64,000 nt of DNA from Rudaea sp. 3F27F6 (GTDB lineage: Bacteria; Pseudomonadota; Gammaproteobacteria; Xanthomonadales; Rhodanobacteraceae): NCBI RefSeq assembly GCF_005503555.1, contig NZ_SCNG01000002.1:434001-498000 (forward strand). Reading direction: 5' to 3'. Each line of letters begins with the position of its first letter. Within the stretch, counting starts at the first letter, position 1. Shown here in pieces: positions 14,129-20,480 of this stretch. Position numbers and translations under genes: made by a program. The notes under the pieces are model-generated. The model saw only the letters and a list, made by a program, of their open reading frames with translations, searched no databases and was not told the origin of the DNA.

Positions 14129-14156
14129 TTATGAGGCCGTATGCCCCTGATTCAAG
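14129..14156 (-). promoter_or_regulatory. Candidate sigma-32 (heat-shock) promoter for grpE-dnaK
   Basis: On the minus strand, CTTGAA (14156-14151), 14 bases, then CCTCATAA (14136-14129) is close to the sigma-32 consensus CTTGAAA-N12-15-CCCCATnT. It sits about 70 bases before the grpE start, just after hrcA ends. Confidence 0.6.
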
Positions 14157-14165
14157 ACGATACGT

Positions 14166-15227
14166 TCAAGAGGATACGGCCAAGGCGCCCGAAAGGATCT
14201 GCGCCGTCGCCTGCACGACCGGAATCACGCGCTGGTACGCCATCCGCGTCGGTCCGATCACCCCAAGCACGCCGAGCACCCTGCCCTCGACCCCGTACGG
14301 CGCCGTGACCAGACTATAAGCGCCGAGCGGATTAAAGCCCGATTCCTCGCCGATGAACAGACGCACGCCCTCGGCGCGCGAGCAGTTTTCGAGCAGATTG
14401 AGCAGATCGCGCTTGCGCTGGAACGCCTCGAACAGCTCGCGCAGGCTGTCCATGTCGGGCGCCACCTGCGCACCCATCAGGTTGACCTGGCCGGCGACGA
14501 GCATGTCCGCATTTGCCTGGGCCGGGAACGCCTGACTCGTCACGTCCGCCGCGGCGACCATAAGCTGATGCAGGCGCACGCTGGTCTCGCGCATCTCCCG
14601 CTTCAGGCGTTCGCGAATCTCGCTCATGCGCAGGCCCGCATAGTGCGCGTTGAGGAAATTCGAGACCTGCTCCAGTTCGCTCGGCGAATACATGTGCTGC
14701 GTGATGATCACGCGGTTTTGCACTTCGTTGTCGGCGAAGACCAGGATCACGAGCACGCGATTGCCGCCGATCGCGACGAAATCGATATGCCGGAATGGAA
14801 ATTCCTCACGCTTCGGCACGGTGACGACGCCGACGAAATGGGTCACTTCGGAAAGCAGCGAGGACACCCCGCTGAGCAGGTCCTGGGTCGCGCCCTGGGT
14901 CGGTAATTCGCGGCGCAGCGCGTCGACCTGCGGCTCGTCGAGCGGCTTGAGTTCAAGCAAACTGTCGACGAACACACGATAGCCCTGGGCGGTGGGAATT
15001 CGGCCGGCCGAGGTGTGCGGGGCGGCCAAAAGCCCGAGTTCTTCGAGATCGGCCATCACATTGCGGATCGTCGCCGGACTGACGTCGAGCCCCGAGTTTT
15101 TCGCCAGCGTGCGCGAGCCCACCGGCTGACCGTCGGCGATGTACTGCGCGATCAGCGCACGCAGCAATTGGCGCGCGCGCTGGTCAAGATGGTGACTCGA
15201 TGAAGATTGGCCGATATAAGCGGACAT
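14166..15227 (-). CDS. hrcA: Heat-inducible transcription repressor HrcA
   Basis: HrcA represses chaperone genes by binding the CIRCE operator and depends on GroEL for activity. The 353-residue protein has an N-terminal winged-helix domain (DQRARQLLRALIAQYIADGQPVGSRTLA, and NSGLDVSPATIRNVMADLEELG) with GLLAAPHTSAGRIPTAQGYRVFVD, followed by a GAF-like dimerisation region. Start ATG 15227 (MSAYIGQSSSSHHLDQRA) is chosen; ATG 15263 would add 12 residues through the promoter region. It heads the heat-shock run and is divergent from recN. I saw no CIRCE sequence near these genes, so its target is probably elsewhere, for instance groESL. Confidence 0.94.
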   Translation of the reverse strand: MSAYIGQSSSSHHLDQRARQLLRALIAQYIADGQPVGSRTLAKNSGLDVSPATIRNVMADLEELGLLAAPHTSAGRIPTAQGYRVFVDSLLELKPLDEPQVDALRRELPTQGATQDLLSGVSSLLSEVTHFVGVVTVPKREEFPFRHIDFVAIGGNRVLVILVFADNEVQNRVIITQHMYSPSELEQVSNFLNAHYAGLRMSEIRERLKREMRETSVRLHQLMVAAADVTSQAFPAQANADMLVAGQVNLMGAQVAPDMDSLRELFEAFQRKRDLLNLLENCSRAEGVRLFIGEESGFNPLGAYSLVTAPYGVEGRVLGVLGVIGPTRMAYQRVIPVVQATAQILSGALAVSS

Positions 15228-15253
15228 AGGCTCGTGGTTGCTGCGGCATGGCG

Positions 15254-15309
15254 ACGCTAGCAACGGAAACTGTCAGGGTCAATATGGATTTTCCACCGCG
15301 CCGTTCAAG
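15254..15309 (-). promoter_or_regulatory. Overlapping candidate sigma-70 and sigma-32 promoters for hrcA
   Basis: On the minus strand, TTGACC (15282-15277), 17 bases, TAGCGT (15259-15254) fits sigma-70. Just upstream and overlapping, CTTGAA (15309-15304), 15 bases, TCCATATT (15288-15281) resembles a sigma-32 site. Confidence 0.45.
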
Positions 15310-15389
15310 CGCCGGGCTTTTCTGCATGGATCGCCAAAAACGATCCGCGGAAGGTGCCAGCGCGCCTGCCCTTTTCCGGCACAACTGCC

Positions 15390-15418
15390 TTGGCTGCATT
15401 CGCGCTGCATGATAGCGT
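15390..15418 (+). promoter_or_regulatory. Candidate recN promoter
   Basis: TTGGCT (15390-15395), 17 bases, TAGCGT (15413-15418), 29 bases before the recN ATG. No LexA-like CTG-N10-CAG palindrome was recognised next to it. Confidence 0.35.
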
Positions 15419-15447
15419 GCGCGCGCCGATCCACCCTCATCTCTCCC

Positions 15448-17139
15448 ATGCTGCAAACCTTGTTCGTCAAGGACTTCGCCATCGTCGGCGAAGCCGAAAT
15501 CGCCTTCGAATCGGGGCTGACCGTCGTCACCGGCGAAACCGGCGCGGGCAAGTCGCTGATGGTCGACGCTTTATTGCTGCTGGCGGGCCAGCGCGCGGAT
15601 GCCGGTGTGGTGCGCCACGGCAGCGAGCGTGCGGAGCTGATCGCGGATTTCGACCTCGGCGACGCGCCGGCCGCCGCGGCGTGGCTGCGCGAGGAAGAAT
15701 TCGACGACAGCGACACTTGCCAGTTGCGCCGCGTGATCCGCGCCGAAGGCGCCTCGCGCGCTTGGATCAACGGCCGGCCGGCGACCCTGGCACAAATGCA
15801 GGCGCTCGCGGAACGGCTGATCGAAATCCATGGTCAGCACGAACACCAGGCCCTGCTCGACAAGGCGAGCCAGCTCGCCTTGCTCGACGCATTCGGCGAC
15901 CATGCCGCCCTGCTCCAGCCGGTTGCCGCGCTGGCCGGGCGCTGGCGCGACATCGACACGCGCATGCGCGCATTGCAGGGCGGCCAGGACCATTCGGAAC
16001 GCATCGCCCTGCTGTCGCATCAAGTCGAGGAACTCGACCGGTATGCGCTCGAACCTGCTGAACTCGAAACACTCAACGAAACCCACAAGCGCCTCGCCAA
16101 TGCCGGCCATTTGATCCAAGGTTCGAGTGCGCTGGCTGACCTGCTCGACGGCGACGGCGAATTCAATCTGCTGCGCCTGATGCACCGCGCGCAAAGCGAA
16201 ATCGTGCGGCTAGCGCAGACCGATCCCGAACTCGCCGCCACCGGCGAACTGCTTGATGCCGCGGCGGTCCAGCTCGACGAGGCGAACCGCGCCTTGGCGC
16301 GCTATCGCGATGCGCTCGACCTCGACCCCGACAAGCTCGCCGAGGCCGAGACGCAAATCGCCAAGCTGCACGAGCTCGGTCGCAAGCACCGCGTGCCTGT
16401 CGCCGAACTCAAATCGCATGCCCAGACGCTGCACGAAGAACTGGAAGCGCTGCAAGGCGCCGGCGCGACGCTGGCGAAGCTCGAACGCGAACGCAGCGCG
16501 GTCGAACGCGACTATCGCACTGCGGCCGCGCAGTTGTCCTCTGCGCGCGCGGCGACGGCGAAAACCTTGAGCAAAAATGTCAGCGCCCTGATGAGTGAAC
16601 TCGGCATGGCCGGCGGCCGGCTCGACGTCGAGATCGAGCCGCTGGAGAAAACCACACCCGATGCACAGGGCCTGGAACGCACCGAATTCCTGGTCGCCGC
16701 CAATCCGGGCCAACCCGCACGCGCGCTGCGCAAAGTCGCCTCGGGCGGCGAGCTGTCGCGCATCAGCCTGGCGATCGAAGTCGCGGCGCTCGGCTCGGAC
16801 GACGCCAGCGCCGACGCGATCGCGACGATGGTATTCGACGAAGTCGATACCGGCATCGGCGGCGCAGTCGCCGAGGTCGTCGGGCAGAAACTGCGCCGGC
16901 TCGGCCGGCATCGTCAGGTCCTGTGCGTCACCCATCTGCCTCAGGTCGCCGCGCAGGGCCACCGTCATCTGCGCGTGGCCAAGTCCAGCGACGGCGAAAG
17001 CACGCAGACGCAGATTGAGGCGCTAAGCGAAAAAGCGCGACGCGACGAGATCGCGCGCATGCTCGGCGGTGTCGAAATCACGCGCGAAACACTGGCGCAT
17101 GCCTCGCAGATGTTGAAAGCGGTGAGCGGTGAGCGGTGA
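15448..17139 (+). CDS. recN: DNA repair protein RecN
   Basis: RecN is an SMC-like ATPase acting in double-strand-break repair. The 563-residue protein (E. coli 553) has Walker A GETGAGKS at about residues 27-34, long coiled-coil arms in the middle, the ABC signature ASGGELSRISLA and Walker B MVFDEVDTGIGG near the C-terminus. ATG at 15448 (MLQTLFVKDFAIV) matches the family; the open frame upstream to 15238 reads through promoter sequence. The gene is divergent from hrcA and convergent with fur. Its last codons (...AVSGER, stop) lie inside a 7-bp tandem repeat, so the extreme C-terminus is probably variable. Confidence 0.96.
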   Translation: MLQTLFVKDFAIVGEAEIAFESGLTVVTGETGAGKSLMVDALLLLAGQRADAGVVRHGSERAELIADFDLGDAPAAAAWLREEEFDDSDTCQLRRVIRAEGASRAWINGRPATLAQMQALAERLIEIHGQHEHQALLDKASQLALLDAFGDHAALLQPVAALAGRWRDIDTRMRALQGGQDHSERIALLSHQVEELDRYALEPAELETLNETHKRLANAGHLIQGSSALADLLDGDGEFNLLRLMHRAQSEIVRLAQTDPELAATGELLDAAAVQLDEANRALARYRDALDLDPDKLAEAETQIAKLHELGRKHRVPVAELKSHAQTLHEELEALQGAGATLAKLERERSAVERDYRTAAAQLSSARAATAKTLSKNVSALMSELGMAGGRLDVEIEPLEKTTPDAQGLERTEFLVAANPGQPARALRKVASGGELSRISLAIEVAALGSDDASADAIATMVFDEVDTGIGGAVAEVVGQKLRRLGRHRQVLCVTHLPQVAAQGHRHLRVAKSSDGESTQTQIEALSEKARRDEIARMLGGVEITRETLAHASQMLKAVSGER

Positions 17140-17164
17140 GCGGTGAGCGGTGAGCGGTGAGCGG
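17119..17164. repeat. GCGGTGA heptamer tandem repeat over the recN stop codon
   Basis: Six exact copies of GCGGTGA (17119-17160) plus GCGG. Three copies code for the last residues and stop of RecN; the rest are beyond it. Related GGTGAGCGG motifs recur as an inverted pair at 42270-42366. Confidence 0.9.
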
Positions 17165-17222
17165 CAAAAGCATCGTTATCTGCGATGCGATTGCAAACTC
17201 TTCGGGCTCACCGCGAGGCGGC

Positions 17223-17630
17223 TTACTTCTTTTTCTTCGCCCGCACGTAAAGCACGAGTGAGTGCTCTTCGATCGTGTAGCCGTGTTTGTCGGCGATCTC
17301 TCGCTGAAGGCGTTCGATGTCTTCGCTCACGAATTCGATGACCTTGCCGCTGTCGAGGTCGACCATGTGGTCGTGGTGCTTGCCGCGGTCGATTTCGTAG
17401 ACGGCCTGGCCGCCCTCGAAATTGTGTTTGACGACGAGCCCGGCCGACTCGAACTGAGTCAGAACGCGGTAGACGGTTGCAAGACCGATTTCGTCGTCGT
17501 GTTCGAGCAGATGCCGATAAATGTCTTCCGCGGTCAGATGCTTGCCGTCGGAGGCTTCGAGGATTTCGAGAATCCTCATGCGCGGATGCGTGACCTTGAG
17601 CCCCGCCTTGCGCAGATCTTGAGTTTCCAT
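17223..17630 (-). CDS. fur: Ferric uptake regulator Fur
   Basis: Fur represses iron-uptake genes when loaded with Fe(II). The 135-residue protein has an N-terminal winged helix (GLKVTHPRMRILEILEAS, LATVYRVLTQFESAGLV) and the C-terminal metal-binding/dimer domain with HHDHMVDLDSGKVIEF. No cysteine occurs anywhere in it, so the CxxC structural zinc site of E. coli Fur is absent, as in Pseudomonas-type Fur. ATG at 17630 is chosen because AGGTGG lies seven bases upstream and METQDLRKAGLKVT fits the family; the longer frame reads into the divergent bamE region. The fur-bamE (omlA) divergent pair is conserved in pseudomonads and xanthomonads. Confidence 0.95.
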   Translation of the reverse strand: METQDLRKAGLKVTHPRMRILEILEASDGKHLTAEDIYRHLLEHDDEIGLATVYRVLTQFESAGLVVKHNFEGGQAVYEIDRGKHHDHMVDLDSGKVIEFVSEDIERLQREIADKHGYTIEEHSLVLYVRAKKKK

Positions 17631-17724
17631 ATGAGTACCACCTGAATGCAGGGCGCTCGTCGCGCGCCCGCTGGAGCCGGCGGCTAGTGTATCATCCTGA
17701 GCTTTCCGCACGATCGCGAAACCC

Positions 17725-18180
17725 ATGAAGCAGTCCAGTCCGAACACCGTGTTGCCGAAACTGTCGCGCGCCATTGCACTGGCCGCGCTCACGTTCGGAC
17801 TCGGCGCCTGCAATCCGATCTACCAGCTCGACATTCAGCAAGGCAATCTTTTTAGCAAAGCCCAGGTCGAATCGCTCAAGCCGGGTATGACCAAACGTCA
17901 GGTCATGCTGACGATGGGCAGCCCGTCGGTGGTCAACCCGTTTCAGCAGAGCCGCTGGGACTACATCTCCACGTACCGCCGCGGCAACGGCCGCATGGAA
18001 ACGAAAGATTTGACCTTGTTCTTCGACGGCGACAGCCTGACCAAGATCGATGGCGACTACTTCGCTGAAGAACCCGCCGAGCTGATCCGCCTCGCTACCA
18101 AGTACAAGCGCCAGTATCCGGATGAGAAGCGTCCGGACGAAGACAAAAAGAAGCGCGGCGGCGACGACGGCGGCGCGTAA
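17725..18180 (+). CDS. bamE: Outer-membrane protein assembly factor BamE (SmpA/OmlA lipoprotein)
   Basis: BamE is a small lipoprotein of the BAM complex, which inserts beta-barrel proteins into the outer membrane. The 151-residue precursor has a signal peptide and a lipobox ending in C29 (TFGLGAC). The SmpA/OmlA fold follows: VESLKPGMTKRQVMLTMGSP and WDYISTYRRGNGRMETKDLTLFF. The C-terminal tail is highly charged (DEKRPDEDKKKRGGDDGGA). It is divergent from fur; TATCAT at 17690-17695 is a possible -10 box. It converges on rnfH, with the duplicated hairpin at 18260-18303 between them. Confidence 0.94.
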   Translation: MKQSSPNTVLPKLSRAIALAALTFGLGACNPIYQLDIQQGNLFSKAQVESLKPGMTKRQVMLTMGSPSVVNPFQQSRWDYISTYRRGNGRMETKDLTLFFDGDSLTKIDGDYFAEEPAELIRLATKYKRQYPDEKRPDEDKKKRGGDDGGA

Positions 18181-18259
18181 CGAGCTGCTGCCGGCCTGCT
18201 AACGGGGTTCTTCAACCTCTTCGTTGCAGACGAAATTCCCGGAACCTACTCGTAATCGA

Positions 18260-18303
18260 CCAGCGACTTTTTCTGCGCTGGCCAGCGACTTTTTCTGCGC
18301 TGG
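18260..18303. repeat. Perfect tandem duplication of a 22-bp hairpin unit
   Basis: The 22-base unit CCAGCG-N10-CGCTGG occurs twice back to back (18260-18281 and 18282-18303) with no differences. Each unit is itself an inverted repeat with a T-rich loop. It lies between convergent bamE and rnfH, ending one base before the rnfH stop, and may act as a terminator. Confidence 0.85.
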
Positions 18304-18304
18304 G

Positions 18305-18616
18305 TTACTTTCGACGTTGCTGTGTCTCCGCTCGGCGGCGGCGCGCTTGTTTCGGATCGATTTTGAGCGGACGGTAAAGCTCGATGCGGTCGCCGTCGCG
18401 CAACGACGCATCGGCATCGACAAGGCGGCCGTGAATACCCAGGGCGGCGGGTTCGAACTCGGCCGGCAGCAACGCGCGGATACCGGAGGCGGCGATCGCC
18501 TCAGTCACCGTGGCGTCGCCGGCAACTGCGGCGTCGCGCGTGATCGCCCCGCTCGCATCGGCATACACGACTTCGACGCGGATAGGCAAAGGCGCAGAGG
18601 CCGGCGAATCAGACAT
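18305..18616 (-). CDS. rnfH: RnfH family protein (UPF0125, ubiquitin-like fold)
   Basis: This is a small 103-residue protein of the RnfH/RatB family, with IRVEVVYADASGAITRDAAV, EAIAASGIRALLPAEF, LGIHGRLVDADASLRDGDRIELYRPLKIDPKQARRRRA. The YRPLKIDPKxARRxRA ending is diagnostic. The beta-grasp fold is known for the family but its role is not established. Its start overlaps the end of ratA by eight bases on the same strand, the same pairing as ratA-ratB in enterobacteria, so the two are co-translated. Confidence 0.9.
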   Translation of the reverse strand: MSDSPASAPLPIRVEVVYADASGAITRDAAVAGDATVTEAIAASGIRALLPAEFEPAALGIHGRLVDADASLRDGDRIELYRPLKIDPKQARRRRAETQQRRK

Positions 18617-19037
18617 GCTCGCGATCGGCCTCGCGGCAGAATTCGTCGACCATGCGGTCAGCGAGTTTCTGGAATCCGGCGCGCAGCACGGGGCTCATCA
18701 GCCCGGAGTAGTCGAAATCGAGCGCCAGGGCGATCTTGCAACCGGCGTCGCCGAGCGGAGTGAAAGTCCATCCGCCGTGCAGTGCGCGGAATGGGCCTTC
18801 GACGAGCTGCATCGTAATGCGCTGCGGCACTTCGAGCGTGTTGCGCGTGGTGAAACTCTGCGTCATCGCGCCGAGGCGCAAGTCGAGCCGCGCGGTCAAT
18901 GCATCGGGCTCGCGTGCCAGCACATGCGCGCCCGAACACCAGTTGAAACGTCGCGGATATGCCTCGACTTCGTTGACCAGATTGAACATGTGCGTACAGC
19001 TGTGACGCACGATGGCGCTGCGGCGGATGCGGATCAT
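18609..19037 (-). CDS. ratA: RatA/Coq10-type START-domain protein
   Basis: This 142-residue polyketide-cyclase/START-like protein contains HSCTHMFNLVNEVEAYPRRF, the pattern of the Coq10/RatA family. E. coli RatA binds 50S subunits and blocks 70S assembly in some reports, while Coq10 relatives bind ubiquinone; which applies here cannot be told from sequence. ATG 19037 (MIRIRRSAIV) is chosen; the longer frame starts in the divergent smpB promoter region. It is co-directional with rnfH and divergent from smpB, the usual ratA/smpB arrangement. TATACA-like sequences at 19060-19067 could serve either direction. Confidence 0.9.
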   Translation of the reverse strand: MIRIRRSAIVRHSCTHMFNLVNEVEAYPRRFNWCSGAHVLAREPDALTARLDLRLGAMTQSFTTRNTLEVPQRITMQLVEGPFRALHGGWTFTPLGDAGCKIALALDFDYSGLMSPVLRAGFQKLADRMVDEFCREADREHV

Positions 19038-19137
19038 CGGGCCCGCCCGAAGAAAAATGTATACAATGTGCGGCCGTGCATGCGGTGATTCTAATGCGTA
19101 AGGCTTGATCCCGCATCGCGCCGCGAGAAAAAGAAAA

Positions 19138-19620
19138 ATGGCAAAAGACAAAAAGAAAACCGATTCGACGATCGCGCTCAACAAGCGCGCGCGGCACGAA
19201 TACCACATCGACGAGCGCTACGAGGCCGGCATCGCCCTGCAAGGTTGGGAAGTCAAAAGCCTGCGCGCGGGACGCATCAGCATCGTCGATGCCTATGCGA
19301 TCGTGCGCAACGGCGAGATCTTCCTGTTCGGCGCCTCCATCCCGCCGCTGCTCTCGGCCTCGACCCACGTCGTCGCCGAAGACCGGCGCACGCGCAAGCT
19401 GCTGCTCAATCGCGCCGAGATCGACAAGCTGATCGGCTCGGTGGAACGCAAAGGCTATACGTTGGTGCCGACGGCGATGTACTGGAAGGCGAACCGCGTC
19501 AAAGTCGAACTCGGTCTCGCCAAGGGCAAGCAGGAACACGACAAGCGCGCCTCGGCCAAGGAGCGCGATTTCGCGCGCGAAAAGCAGCAGGCAATGCGAG
19601 CGAGAAACCGCGCCGGCTGA
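19138..19620 (+). CDS. smpB: SsrA-binding protein SmpB
   Basis: SmpB binds tmRNA and brings it to ribosomes stalled on broken messages. The 160-residue protein has the OB-fold core [40 protein letters not shown], and the basic C-terminal tail [20 protein letters not shown] that folds in the decoding centre. ATG 19138 ([18 protein letters not shown]) matches the family; the upstream ATG at 19105 adds 11 residues. The tmRNA gene begins 72 bases downstream on the same strand, so both parts of the rescue system are adjacent. Confidence 0.97.
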   Translation: MAKDKKKTDSTIALNKRARHEYHIDERYEAGIALQGWEVKSLRAGRISIVDAYAIVRNGEIFLFGASIPPLLSASTHVVAEDRRTRKLLLNRAEIDKLIGSVERKGYTLVPTAMYWKANRVKVELGLAKGKQEHDKRASAKERDFAREKQQAMRARNRAG

Positions 19621-19692
19621 ACAATTCTTCCAACTTTGATTGAACGTACGCGCTTCAGCCCAATATAATTGACGAACCAGCGTTTGTTTCCC

Positions 19693-20046
19693 GGGGGTGA
19701 CATGGCTTCGACGGGGATATCGAAATCGCTTGGTGCATGCCGAGGGGGCAGCTTTCCTCGTTAATCCAGCCGCAAACTTTTAGTTGCCAACGACGACAAC
19801 TACGCTCTGGCCGCTTAAGGCCTAGCCCCGAACCCGCTTGTGTCTGTGCTCGCCGGTGTAGGGTCACTATCACGGAATCGCTGATGATCGCCGCCAGTCG
19901 GTCCTCGGCTAACTCTTAACTAGCTGGTCCTGCGGTGCGCTTCGCACGCCGTGTTGCCGCAGGACGAGATCAAACGGCGAGCTATGCATGTAGAGCCAGG
20001 GACGTAGCGTCTTCGGACGGGGGTTCAATTCCCCCCACCTCCACCA
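19693..20046 (+). ncRNA. ssrA: Transfer-messenger RNA (tmRNA, SsrA)
   Basis: The 5' end GGGGGTGACATGGCTTCGAC is the conserved tmRNA start and pairs with the 3' end ...CACCTCCA-CCA (20034-20046). The T-arm GGGGGTTCAATTCCCCCC is present. The tag frame at 19786-19818 reads GCC AAC GAC GAC AAC TAC GCT CTG GCC GCT TAA, giving ANDDNYALAA, the proteobacterial proteolysis tag. The encoded CCA makes the 3' end complete. It follows smpB and ends in a Rho-independent terminator. The tmRNA 3' end is a known integration site for islands, and an A+T-rich patch follows here. Confidence 0.97.
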
Positions 20047-20081
20047 TTTATACTTACTTCAACATCACGCAACATCACTCA

Positions 20082-20107
20082 AACCGCGCTACGGCGCGGT
20101 TTTTTCT
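20082..20107 (+). terminator. Intrinsic terminator of ssrA
   Basis: AACCGCGC (20082-20089), loop TACG, GCGCGGTT (20094-20101), then TTTTCTT: a textbook 8-bp stem with U-run, 36 bases after the tmRNA end. Confidence 0.92.
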
Positions 20108-20480
20108 TGCCCCGCAAGTTAATAAAGTCAAAGGCTTGCATATGTACGGCGGACGGTTTCGGCCTAGATGGTCGTACTGCCCCTTCCCCACCGCTTTCCT
20201 CCAGCTCTCAGCGACCTTGTAGCCGTGATTCTTGATCGTCACAGCAGCCTCAGACCGCTGCGATGCAGATTACGATCTACCTTCGGCGAATTTTAATTTC
20301 CTCATAGCATCGGGCCTCCTCAGGACTCGAGTATCGTCATACGCCCCTACTGCGAATAGTCATATTTCTGGCAATGGTCTTGTCGAGGTATCACCGACTC
20401 TATCCCCCATCAATGACGAGATGTTCGGCGTATGCGGACCTGGAAATGCCCATGAATATATTTATCTACGATATTCCCGA
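20108..20480. other. Gene-free stretch between ssrA and the S53 peptidase gene
   Basis: No convincing gene. On the minus strand a GTG-initiated frame of 55 codons (20075-20242) contains IKNHGYKVAESWRKAVGKG, but it runs backwards through the ssrA terminator, has no ribosome-binding site and matches nothing I recognise. Base composition shifts here from GC-rich to noticeably A+T-richer. Confidence 0.5.

Noticed and set aside
17251-17266. AGCAC...AGTGCT as a CIRCE (HrcA) site
   Set aside because: Inside the fur coding region; spacing is not the nine bases of CIRCE and it is not near a heat-shock promoter.
20075-20242. 55-codon GTG frame on the minus strand after tmRNA
   Set aside because: Passes through the tmRNA terminator, lacks a ribosome-binding site and has no recognisable homology.
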